Shown piece by piece: positions 23,749 to 34,570 of a DNA stretch of 64,000 bases. Below the pieces are notes generated by a model. That model made no database searches and was not told the origin of the DNA. It saw only the letters and a list, made by a program, of their open reading frames with translations. Position numbers and translations under genes: made by a program. Source of the DNA: Steromphala cineraria. Lineage: Eukaryota > Mollusca > Gastropoda > Trochida > Trochidae. The stretch covers positions 34,883,939 through 34,947,938 of the forward strand of contig OU744733.1 in the NCBI GenBank assembly GCA_916613615.1. Reading direction: 5' to 3'. Numbering within the stretch: position 1 is the stretch's first letter; each line of letters begins with the position of its first letter.

Positions 23749-24113
23749 TTAAAGGGGCAGTAGCACGTTTTTAGGGGGGGATCTAAGGTGATGTCAGGAA
23801 AATGAAAATAAATGGTTCCAATTGAAAGACAATGTATTAAAACTAAATGAAGCAGTAATAAATCAAATATGTATTGTAAAGTTAACCCATGCGATTCCTT
23901 TTCTTACAAAAAATGAATTAAAGGTGTTCACACAAAAATGGCTGCCAATGGATTTTATGTGAATCTTTATAATTTGTTCTCTGATTATGGATGATTGGTT
24001 TGTGTAATGAGATTTTTGACACTATCAAAGTATTACATTTAGCATTAACTCACAATGATCAGTGAAAAATTGAAAATATAAAATTGTCAAAAAACGTGCT
24101 ACTGTCCCTTTAA
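23749..24113. mobile_element. GGGGCAG MITE, copy 6 (inverted orientation)
   Basis: TTAAAGGGGCAGTAGCACGT at the left and ACGTGCTACTGTCCCTTTAA at the right. The interior is the reverse complement of copy 5, so copies 5 and 6 form a large inverted pair around 23545-23748. Confidence 0.9.
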
Positions 24114-24159
24114 AGGTTCGGCGCATATAATAAGCCCGGGGCTTTGTTCCTCAATGACC

Positions 24160-24385
24160 CTTGACTCCTACTACTACTACTACTACTACTACTATTACTA
24201 AACATTTGTTTAGCGCCAATATCCAGCTCAGAGAGTGCTGCTCAAAGGCGCTTTGGCTTTCCCTCGATCATTGGATATCAGTCTTCATGACACTTCTTTT
24301 TACCATCTCGACTCCCGGGGGAGCACACGTGCAGTCATGTGACGCACACCGTTAATGTCACTCTCAATCCTTACGAGGTACCCAT
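24160..24385 (-). mobile_element. SINE-like 3' fragment, copy 2, with (CTA)n tail
   Basis: Same body as 21930-22110. On the minus strand the conserved GGATATTGGCGCTAAACAAA is followed by (TAG)n (24168-24197 on plus), a microsatellite tail as expected for a SINE. Confidence 0.65.
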
Positions 24386-25619
24386 TTACAGCTGGCTCCT
24401 GGCGTTTATTGGAGGATATTCGGTACCAGAGATTAGGAAAGGCATAGGCAATGGGCCAGTTTGCACATTGGATAAACAAAATTCCCATGTAATGTTTGAA
24501 TTTATTACTGATTTAATGGGCAATGGCTCATTTGAAATTTAGAAATTAAAACCCTTAAAATAGCACGTTGCCATACATATCTTTCTCAATCTTGCAGTAT
24601 GTCAATCTTGGTTTGAGGGACTACTGTCTGGTAATCAGCAATTTCAGGGTAATAAAAGTAAACCACAGTGTTCCAGAGGATAATTCCGAGTTTTTAGAAG
24701 TGCTAAATATTGTTTTAATGGTTTGTAAATGCCATTTTTGAAACCTGTTGTGATGTGTATAATCATTCATATATCATATATTGTTTCTGTCATTTGTTGT
24801 CATTCTACGTAAATGTCCTTTAAAACCATGACACTATTTGACATAAAGAATATTTTATTTTAGTATGTTTGTTGCACTTATCATGCTGTCTTAAGTAAGT
24901 TTGGTGATCTCACTTTGAAGAAATATAAGATAAGTTGTTACCATGCCTTAAAAACATTACGTGGAATATTAATGATATTTACTTTTCAACCTTTTGTAAC
25001 AAACATGGACCATTTACTGAAAAGCTGAATACAGCGCCTCCATTGCCTCCAGTGAGTGGAGGCATTTTGTTTTGCTAGTGTTCATGAGTTGTTAACTAAT
25101 ATAAATACTCACTACAAGTTTTCAGAATCTTGCAAGAATCATTGTTTTCAAATAAAAACATTCACCTGTAGCGAAATGTTATATATCAAATTATTTTTCT
25201 ATTTTCTAAGAATAAATAAATAAGATTAAGATTTACACAAATGTTTCATGAACTGTTTAAACCGTTTACAATGTTCATACAAACTTGTTTTATCTTATGC
25301 AACTATTTTTATAAAATATTTTCAAGCTATACATTTTATGAAATTTATTTTTATTTAAATAAACAGTTTTACAATTTTTGATTTTTTCTGTTTTATTTCT
25401 TAAGTTCACACCATTAACGATTGGAGAAAAAACTAACTGAACGGAATTTCAGAAAAAAATAATTTTCTCACTTCCCCATATGGACCACCCTTCCCCACAG
25501 TGGCAGATCAATTCATGACATGTTGATTCAATCTTTTTTCAAATAAGATCAAAACCGTAGTTTCTGACTATTTCCCCTGGCGGTTTTTTTGGCACATATC
25601 CATGCATCCTACGATGATA
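24386..25619. other. Intergenic stretch without a recognisable gene
   Basis: AT-rich and non-coding by inspection. Near 25495-25535 there is a short match (CCCCACAGTGGCAGATCAAT) to the ends of the 1794-2127 MITE family. Confidence 0.5.
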
Positions 25620-26116
25620 TTAAAGTGACACAGAGTATCTTTCTTTAAAAAAAAAGTGTTTGATAAGTTACAAAATATCTAATATGCTGTTTGAAGTTCA
25701 TATCTCATCACTGGACTTGCAAATGTATCCACTTATGCATAATATCTCTAAAATGCTTGATTTTATGGAAAAATCAAGAAAACATCTCAAATACGTTTAA
25801 TATTTGAAAATTATGCATCCAATTAATCTACCTATTAGTTACAATACCTAATAAACACTATTGAATCGAATATTTTGTCCTGTCAGCTTATGACAAGGTT
25901 TCAAAATTACGTTTTGCGAATTTGCGCGCGCCACTCGAGCCACGTTGTCCTGTTTTCGATCAAAATCCCGACTTTGAATGGCCGTATTTTCGCTCTAATG
26001 TACTGATTGACCTTTAACTTGTTATTTTCAGTAACAGTTATTGGTTCCCGATGTAATAACAACGATTTCAAAATTTGACATATGTGATCCTATCAACATA
26101 CTCTGTGTCTCTTTAA
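25620..26116. mobile_element. MITE with TTAAAGNGACACAGAGTAT ends
   Basis: Left TTAAAGTGACACAGAGTATC and right ATACTCTGTGTCTCTTTAA are inverted repeats of about 20 bp. The interior is non-coding. TTAA sits at both extremes, as in the GGGGCAG family. Confidence 0.8.
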
Positions 26117-26280
26117 AATCCAAAAATTCGAAGCAGTACTGGTTTAAATGAATGCTTATCAAATAAAATATAATTACTGGTTAATGAAAAGAGGTTAATA
26201 GTAGGTTTGTTCTTGATTATCCCGCTATGCCCATATGTTGAAGTAGGACCAAATCTAAAAATGTTATATCCTGACAAACA

Positions 26281-26546
26281 AAGCTGCTATTCTGGGAACA
26301 GTTTAGGAGCAAAATACGTTTAAAGGAAATAGAGAAAACACCTTCCAGTGCTTATTAGCTTAATAGGCCTTGAATATAATATTTGATACTTTCAAAGTCA
26401 TACCTAAACATGTTAACCTTTGCTTCTTTGGATGGCTTTAGAATTGAAAATTGTGAAAAAGAAAATAGTGTTGAATGGGGACAAAGTACGGATGACAATC
26501 TACTGCATAGGGAGACAGCGTCATCCGTATATACAGTTACATACTT
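26281..26546. repeat. Direct duplication of about 265 bp, copy 1
   Basis: It matches 27629-27890 in the same orientation. Shared stretches include TAGGCCTYRAATATRATATT, CATACCTAAAC, GGGGACAAAGTACGRATGAC and GGGAGACAGCGTCAYCCGT. The two copies bracket a Helitron-like fragment and a LINE fragment. Confidence 0.8.
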
Positions 26547-26819
26547 GATGATTTTTTAAAAACTTTTTTATTCATCCAAAAACATATACATAAATCACAT
26601 AAATTTGGAATGGTACATGAGAAACTTTTATCAAGTATATAGGAAAGCAACCATTTTATGCAAAAGCAGTTTAAACTTTGACATTTCTTTGCAGATAATA
26701 TCTCATCGTTGAAAATATCTTGAATGATTTGTTCAAAGTTCAGTTTTTGTATTTAATGCTTTGGATATGTACGTATTTTTTTGTTATGAGAATAATATGA
26801 AAAAAGGTCTTAAGGGTGG

Positions 26820-27154
26820 CCCCTGTGGCCCTTCCTTATTATATTAGGTCTTCACTAGTCAATGAGTCTGTACACAAAGTTTCAGCTTTCTAGACTTTAT
26901 GCTTCTGGAGAAGAAGATGAAAATAGATGTTAAGGGCGTGGCCCCTGTGGCCCTTATCAGGAGCCACAGGGAAACCAAAGCTACAATTTATAATCCTCAT
27001 TAGTCAAGGAGACTGTACACAAAGTTTCAGGCCTTATCCTTCTGGAGAAGAAGATGAAAATAGGTTCTAAGAATGTGGCCCATGTGGCCTTTATTATATT
27101 GACGGACACCATGCCATGCAATAAGCCCATCGGGCCTTACAGGCTAGATGAGCT
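26820..27154 (-). mobile_element. Helitron-like element, short minus-strand copy of the 19644-20917 family
   Basis: On the minus strand it begins AGCTCATCTAGCCTGTAAGG, has CATGGCATGGTGTCCGTC, then about two core units (CTTCTTCTCCAGAAG..., CTTTGTGTACAGACTC). The 3' hairpin is missing, so it is truncated. Confidence 0.82.
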
Positions 27155-27164
27155 AAGAATGATT

Positions 27165-27640
27165 TAGTGTATGGCGGCCACAAGACTATCCTCACTTCCA
27201 TCTAGATAAAGTTGTTTGGCATCTGCATATTGACCAAGCTAAGTTTCTACACCATAAATAATATACCATGTAATACCCTTAATATTTGGGTTTTGACGGA
27301 TCATATTGGCTAATATTTCTGTCACAAAAAGAAATAAATATGGTGAGATGAGATCCCCTTGTCGGTAAGGCTCTCGTTGTTGAAAAAAAAATGTCAATTT
27401 AGAATAACACAACAAGTAGAATTATGTATAAGGATTTTAACCCACGTTATCAAGTAAAGTCCATAGCCAACTTTATCTAACACCTGATTGATTAAGGACT
27501 TTGAGACACTATCAAAGGTTTTTTCAAAATCAATTAAAACTAAAACATCAGGTTTATCAGATAACGTGGCTTCAAAAAGAACGTCATAAAACTGCATTGT
27601 ATTTTCACTAATATTTCTACCTGGTTACAAAGATGCTATC
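27165..27640 (-). mobile_element. LINE reverse transcriptase fragment
   Basis: On the minus strand the palm motifs appear in order: KPDVLVLIDFEKTFDSVSKS (27460-27560), then in another frame YRQGDLISPYLFLF (27320-27370), then QYADAKQLYLDGSE (27175-27215), the position of the YADD box with the second D replaced. At least one frameshift lies near 27385. The Helitron-like fragment abuts its downstream end. Confidence 0.85.
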
Positions 27641-27890
27641 CTGGGAAAAGTTACGGAGAAAAACACGTTTATATAGTTATATAGAGCAAATATCTTTCAA
27701 CCACTTATTAACTTTATAGGCCTCAAATATGATATTTGAGACTTTAAGATTCATACCTAAACTCGTTTACCTTAGCTTCTTTAAATGACTTTGTAATTGA
27801 AAATTGGGAAATAGAAAAAAAGGGGACAAAGTACGAATGACAGACTGCATGGGGAGACAGCGTCACCCGTGTATACAGTTACATCCTTGA
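27629..27890. repeat. Direct duplication of about 265 bp, copy 2
   Basis: Partner of 26281-26546. Its left edge touches the LINE fragment. Confidence 0.8.
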
Positions 27891-28250
27891 AAGATTGTAG
27901 TTTGGGGGTCGTATCCTCCACGCCGCTATGTTTGAATAGCAAGATTGGATTATACAGAAGGGCTCGAGTTAACCCCATGTCAACATAAGGAACATAATGA
28001 TGATTTTTGTGTGTTAATGGAAAATAATGTCGAAAGGGGGTCGTTGTTTGAATTGGGGTTTTTTTTGGGCGTTTTTTCTGAAATAAAGAAATATAACTGT
28101 TTTTTTGGGCACTATTCTTGGGGACAGACGTTTTGAATTGCTACATGTTTATTTAGTTTAGCCAATATTTAATATATACATCGACTCTATTTCCCTTTCA
28201 ATATTTGCGCTCCCTGTAGCAAACCTCAACAGTGGCAGATCCTGGTTGTT

Positions 28251-28265
28251 GGGGGGGGGGGGGGG
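28251..28265. repeat. Poly-G run
   Basis: Fifteen consecutive G residues followed by TTAGGGGG. Length is probably uncertain in the assembly. Confidence 0.9.
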
Positions 28266-28531
28266 TTAGGGGGTCCAGATCTAAACCTACAATGGCCTTT
28301 TGAAAATCGTGTATGCTACACTAATTCTACAGTAAATAGGGCAAACTGACTGAGGTTCATACAGTGTTCCGATCCAAATATTTTCAATGATTGCATTGTC
28401 AAATATTATCTGAAGAAAATAAGTTAAAGCAAACTTTGTTATTAACAATAATCATATATACACGTTTATTATAATAATTTCTAAATTTGATTGTAGTTTA
28501 CCCGAACATAACGGTTTTAGTTATGTGTAGC

Positions 28532-29683
28532 AAGTCGCCCGAGGTTCGGACAGTACCACCCTATTTGTTCGTTATACATACAGGCATAATGTATTCATCA
28601 ATAATAATAATAATAGCTTTCTTATATCGCGCATATATCCATGACAAAGCATGCTCAAAGCGCCATGAGTATTATTACCCTGGAGGGATAGTATTTTCGG
28701 TGCCGCCGATTAAACAGCGCTCCGCGCGACAATATATGTCAATACTTCCCCCTTGTTCAACTACCCATTTGTACAGCTGGGTGAACTGAGTGCAATGTGG
28801 ATGAAGTGTCTTGCCCAGAGACACAACACAGAATGAGATCCCAAGTCACTAATTTTTGGTGTTTCCACCGGGATTCGAACCCGGGTCTCTGGCGTTAGAG
28901 GCAAGCATGCTAACCACTACACCACTGTGCTCATCAAAATGAATCCTATTATCACAAATCGTGCATTAAGTCATCTATGTACAATAAAATAACAGTATTT
29001 CGCAAACATGAATCAATATTTTTTATTACACACGGCATTCTCTCCGATGATAAATATCCGGCAACTCCCGCTTTCGTAGCTTGAAATTGATGACGTCACA
29101 ATGGCATTTACAAGCTCTGACGCAAAAACCTTGTACAAACTAAACCAAAAGTTTTCAAAGTAAAATGTTTTTTCATTTATATTGCTAGAATGTTTCTTTT
29201 TGTTTCATTGGCATTTTATGGACAATTTATTAATATTACAAATTCCTATAAAGATAATTATTAAGTGTCCGAACCATGGTCAGAACTGTCCGAACCAAGG
29301 TCATTTTGATATATTTTTGAAAATCTCAATATTTTCTACCAAATTAACTTTAAATTGCAAATATCAATAACAGTTTGATTGTATAGTAGTTTTTCTTTAA
29401 ACATTATTATAATCAATTATGATTTGGGGCTCCCTACATTTCCTCAGCTTTGGGTAAACATTTACATAAAAACAAATATTTTGCCAATTTCTCCCGTGAA
29501 TCGGTAAATTGTCCCTATTTAAAAAACTTCTTTAATAAATATGTCAGATGATAAAATGTTAGATTAAAGGAATATATAGCAAAACAGATGGAAAAGAAAC
29601 ATTTTTAAACATATGGATTGCAAAAACTAATAATATAAATGCGTCAGCTTCAAATGAAAAGTGTCCGAAGTTCGGGCGACCTC
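28532..29683. mobile_element. DNA transposon-like element with GTCGCCCGA ends, carrying a nested SINE
   Basis: The left end AAGTCGCCCGAGGTTCGGAC and right end GTCCGAAGTTCGGGCGACCT are inverted over about 24 bp with a few mismatches. The motif GTCCGAACC occurs twice more inside (29267-29300). A SINE (28599-28935) is inserted near the left end. No transposase was seen. Confidence 0.65.
28599..28935 (-). mobile_element. tRNA-derived V-SINE-like element with (ATT)n tail
   Basis: On the minus strand, head to tail: a tRNA-like region (28858-28934) with A-box GTGGTGTAGTGGTTAGCAT and B-box GGGTTCGAATCCCGG; a central part with GTCTCTGGGCAAGACACTTC and CCACATTGCACTCAG, as in V-SINE-type elements; and a 3' (TAT)n tail at 28599-28614. 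The tRNA acceptor stem does not pair, so it is not a functional tRNA gene. Confidence 0.82.
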
Positions 29684-30117
29684 AGGTCAAATAACGTCGC
29701 ATGAATAAACCTTTTACGCAGGTGCCGGCGCCTTCACGGCATGGCGTAGTCTCTGATGTTATCGTTGTAAACACGATAGATCTCTTAAAAAGAATTAGGT
29801 CAAATCATATCACGCTCCGAAGCAACCTTTCAATAGACGGTTGTGATCACACCACAGCAGACAACTTGAAATGCCCCTTAAGAATAAAAACGATTTTAAA
29901 CAGATAGGCCAACACCCAGTTCATATGGAGACCAAGCCAGGATATATTTACAGGAAAACCATCAAATTGCTGAAATATACACGAGGAAAAAAGTAAAGCA
30001 TCGTTTTAACTACAACGCTACCAGTAGTGCCATGATGATAATTTGACTGATATTATCTTTTTCGACATGTAAACCTACTGTTTGGTTTATGACTAATTTC
30101 TAATTTTATTCAAATCT

Positions 30118-30442
30118 TTTATTTCGATACTGTGAGGCCACAGGCCTATAGTACAAAAGACACCTCATTGGTGCAGACAGAAAAATGTTGTACAATCTTT
30201 AAACAGAAATATAAAACCTCAACATGAAGAGAGTATTTTTCGTTTTTCAAATGCATAAAAAAGGAATTTTGCAGTATTCAGAGATAGTTGTTGATTTTGG
30301 GATGACAATAAAGCATTAAATTTTGATATACATGGAAACAGATAGAAATACGGTAACAAATACATCCGTCTTAATTCAATGTAAGCTGGACAGATAAGCA
30401 AAAAATGATATTCGTTTTCAATCAGATTGTACATATTCTTTG
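30118..30442 (-). mobile_element. LINE 3' fragment with zf-RVT-type end
   Basis: The minus-strand frame has ENEYHFLLICPAYIELRRMY, parallel to SEIHFMLVCPSYSEIRRKYI of the LINE at 8340-9720, then FNALLSSQNQQLSLNTAKF. The tail region on minus (CCTGTGGCCTCACAGTATCG) resembles the LINE 3' end. The frame continuing to 30662 upstream is a chimera with unrelated sequence. Confidence 0.8.
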
Positions 30443-31199
30443 TTCTCGGTGAACTTTGAAATATGTACATACGGTGCACGACAAAGCACGTGTAGCACGA
30501 GAGGTTCGTGGCAATGTAACTGCCTCGAAGTTCATGAATCACGTGCGTAAGGGTACATGTACAACTAACTTGCAAATCTTGGTCGGTAACTAATAGTCTA
30601 TTACATATAACCTCAACGAAATTGTAACGATGAAGTTTAAAGTTTTCCATAGCACCCCGCACACCATTGCTAAAAGGTTTCCTATCAAACTGAAGTCAGG
30701 CATTTTACGTTCGCTTCGCACAGATACACACAAGTGAATTTTTCTGATTTTTAATTTTTAATTTTTTTTTTGCAAGTACACTTGATCAAGTCGAAGATAC
30801 GTAAACGAATTTGATTTTTTTATTTGTTTGCTTTCTTAAACGTTGGAAGTCCATGTCCATATGTATTTCATGCCATGAGCTCTATTTGATTCAAGAAGAA
30901 TTCCCTTCTGGGTAATAAAGTGTTATATCTTATCTTAGTTTCATGCACTCAAGTCATATTTGACCCCTACTTTGTCTCTCACACAAAAGGTCATTTCATA
31001 AAGTCTATCTGTCAAAGTTTTTTATTCCAATGTCAGTGAGATCGTTTGTTTGATATAACACATATATTATTTAATCATGTTCTCTAAAGGTATTTTAACA
31101 AAAATATTAACAAACTGTCCTTTAATTATTTTGTGTAGTATATGACAAAAGGGGGGAGTGATAGTCTGTCATCCAGACCTTAATATCATATTCTTAATT

Positions 31200-31937
31200 T
31201 TTCAGTGATAATTGTATGTTAATGCTTAATGTATTATTTTGAAAGTGTCAAAAACCTCATTACTCAAGCCAATCATCCATAGTCAGAGGATAAAGTATGA
31301 AGATTCACATAAAATCCATTGGCGTCCATTTTGTACCTTTAATTCAATTTGTGTAAGATTAAGGAATCACATGGTTAAATTTTACATTATATATCTAATT
31401 ATTACTGCTCCATTCAAAAACATTATTATGTGAGCGTAATTTTCCGGCAATCCGATTGGTCGAGAACCGGTCACGTGACGGTCGACAGAAAGTGATATGG
31501 ACTTGACCCCTGTGACCCCGAGACCGACCAAAAGTGATATTGACTCGAGTTACTAAAAATAGAGCCGATGACGTCAAACCGTTGTTTCACGACGTCATGC
31601 TATTGTTATCATGACGTCATTGATCCGTCCTCGCCAACAATCGAGCCCAAATGTCGCTCATTGCTGTAGTTTTCTATACTTTTTTGCTTTTTAAAAATAA
31701 TAAAACAATTATTGACTGGAGAGTTCGGTCAATATCTGTTTTTATAGACCCGAGGAAAACAATATCGACCTCGGATTTGGTCCTCGGTCAATATTGTTTT
31801 CCTCGGGTCTATAAAAACAGGTATTGACCTCATCACCAGTCTATAATTGTACAATGTCTTTCAATTGGAACCATTAGTTTTTATTTTCCTGACATCACCT
31901 TATATTCTCCATAAATTGTGCTACTGTCCCGTTAAAG
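31200..31937. mobile_element. GGGGCAG MITE, copy 7, degenerate and interrupted
   Basis: The left part (31200-31416) has the family interior (CAATCATCCATAGTCAGAGG, CCATTGGCG). The right part (31850-31937) has TTCAATTGGAACCATTAGTT and ends GTGCTACTGTCCCGTTAAAG. About 430 bp of foreign DNA (31417-31849) separate them, including the hairpin at 31727-31829. Confidence 0.78.
31727..31829. repeat. Near-perfect hairpin, 44-bp arms, 15-bp loop
   Basis: The left arm starts GGTCAATATCTGTTTTTATA and the right arm ends with its inverted complement (ATAAAAACAGGTATTGACC). 42 of 44 positions pair. It sits at the right end of the insertion in MITE copy 7, so it is probably that element's terminal structure. 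Confidence 0.9.
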
Positions 31938-33519
31938 CAAAAATATTTTATTGATGACCAACCCAGTCTAGAAGAGTATAGAGAAACTTGATCGCTCAAC
32001 TTTAGCTGCTGAAGCTAAAACATCTTCTGGGCTCCATTATAATACATGAATTGTTTAAGAATATTGTCAATATTGAAAAAGAAAATAGTTCCGAGACTAA
32101 ACTTTCATTTAGGGGAGTGATATTTTTAACAGTTGAGCAAGCAGTCCTTGATTTTCTGTGCAACATATCAATATATATTAGCAGCCATGTTGTGAAGTCT
32201 ATTCATTTTTTGATGAAGAAGACGAAAATAAAAATGTGAACTTATTTGCAGAATTTCTGTGAATGAATGACACACACAACAGTCAAAAAATATAAAAATA
32301 AACAAATATTATTTTCAGTTTTTTATTCATATAACAAGATGTATGCATTTTTATATATACAAAAAATATGATCATTTCTTCATTAACAGACAATATTGAT
32401 CAGATACTCATGTTACAATCTTGCTGTTATTGGGGAAGTTAGCAGGCATCTAAACCTAAACACGTCATACTTGTCACGAACATTTGTTTAGTACCGTATT
32501 CGACCTAATAAGCGCCCGGCTCCAATAAGCGCCCCTAAAGGATTTTGTAATTATAGGTCTTATAACCGCCAACGTACATGCAGTACTAAAATAATCAATA
32601 CGCAGTGCATCAAATGATTGTAGCATGTTTTTCAAATGTATTATTTGTTCAAAATTTGCCAAATAATATCTACACACAAACTCGGTTTAAAAAATTTATA
32701 TATTCAACACAATATTTGATCCAAAGACGATACATGTATAGGTATCACATATCAAGCAAAAACTGCATGCAAACATCTTCAAGTAAACACCCTTATCCAT
32801 TTGAATTAGGGAAATGGACTGAGGGCAAGCTTAAACGAACTTAGTGATGGTAAACCTGGTATTGATTATAAAATAGTCTTGCAATTTGAAATATTTATTT
32901 TTTCTTCTCGTGATATTTTTTGAGGAGCTGTAGAAACAATTAACGCCAAATGTAGGATTCAAAAGAACAATTAGTTTCAAAATACATAGAGTATCTCAAG
33001 TGATAAACTGCTCATTTTCCTGTAATTCTTTTATACCTCGATAATGGTATGTTAACAAGATGATCAAAGGTTTATTTACAGAATAACAATGAACAACATC
33101 CCTAACATTGTATAAGGCATTTTCTAATCATCTTGCTTGTCTTTTAATTTATAACATGATTTAACAAATATTTCAATAAATTCTCTATGTACAACATCTC
33201 CCTATGGGATAACACATTTTCATTGCCCATAGTAACAAAATAAGTAGTGCTCAAAAAGAATATGAGTAAAGAACTGGTCACTACATTTGAAGTGGAATCT
33301 CAAAGTTTTGAAGTACATGTAGAAGATTTTATTGATAGATTTTTTCTTCTTCTTCTCAATCCAATGGAACCGCATCCTGTTATCAAGCATATCATGTCAT
33401 AATCTTAATTTGACAAAAGTAGAGATATTAAAACCAACACATCACTGCAAAAACAAAAGTTTCAGTATGATTGAAAACATATATTGATGACTTGTCAACA
33501 ATGTCATATATGAAGCTCT
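31938..33519. other. Intergenic stretch without a recognisable gene
   Basis: AT-rich with short frames only (for example 32051-32239 and 32605-32844), with no recognisable domain and no clear splice context. A further exon of the unidentified gene at 39-40 kb could lie here but I could not support one. Confidence 0.45.
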
Positions 33520-34497
33520 TTAAAGTGGCAGTAGCACATTTTTTGATAATTTTATATTTCAATATTTTCACTGATAATTGTAAGTTAATGCTAAATGTAT
33601 TTCTTTGACAGTGTCAAAAATCTCATTACACAGGCCAATCATCCATAGTCAGAGAACAAAGTAAGAAGATTCACCTAAAATCCATTGGCGGCCATTTTTT
33701 GTGAACACCTTTAATTCATTTTGTGTAAGAATAAAAGTACCGAGGGTACAGAAGCTCACCTTAAAATTAATGATGTGGTAATATGGTTTAATTTTGTAAC
33801 CATGTTTTATATGATAATTGATTATGGCTGCCATCGTGATTTTTTTATCTTTTAAAATGCTATTCTTCTGTTGGAAACCACTAGAGCTTGAACAAACATT
33901 AATACAAGAATGATATAATCATGATTTGTTAACAAGCAGTAGGTTTTCGTATAACTTTTTTGTATATCTATGGCTGAATTGGTGACCATCTTGGACTTTT
34001 TAATCTTCAAAATGCTACTTTTATGTGGGCATCTGTATTAATTTCATTATGATATCTTGATTGGTTTAGGAGTATTCATTTAGTCACACTCTCAACTTCC
34101 AAAGAACTAAAAAGATGATGCACATAAACATTTGGAATATATTCCTCTGACACAAATCACAAATTCAGCTAGTGATAAGTCCAATTACCAAAGTAAACTG
34201 TCCAGGTCAATGTCTCATGTAATTCTTACTGAAGATTTCTGAATATCTTAAATCTTGACATATGTTAGTGCAATCTGATTGGTCAGAATAGGCTAGCAAC
34301 ATGGGGGTTTATGCTAATTACTAGAAATGATGACCTATGATGACCTCTTGCACCTGCATGTAGCTTATGTAACTTATCCTCTTATGTAAGTTACTGTTAT
34401 TCCATATATTGAGTGTCCTCCCCTCATTTCAATATGCAATACAGATACCCTTTAGAGGAGAGTTGCAGGAGAGGGGCTGGGAGGATAGGAGGGGAAA

Positions 34498-34570
34498 GGG
34501 GGTGGTTGTGGGGGGGGGTGGTGGTTGTGGGGGGGGGGGGGGGGGGGGGGGGTAGAAGGGGTGGGGGTAA
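34498..34570. repeat. Long G-rich tract with G-quadruplex potential
   Basis: Successive runs of 7, 9 and about 24 Gs separated by TGGTTGT-type spacers, inside the Helitron-like element. The strong strand asymmetry makes polymerase errors and length uncertainty likely. The proline-rich frame on the other strand is an artefact. Confidence 0.85.

Noticed and set aside
24339..24542. 67-residue frame downstream of the transporter gene
   Set aside because: It begins in a SINE-like repeat and has no CNT or other domain; the transporter is complete at 23163.
28855..28935. A tRNA gene on the minus strand
   Set aside because: A- and B-boxes are present but the acceptor stem does not pair and the sequence continues into a SINE body and tail; it is a tRNA-derived repeat.
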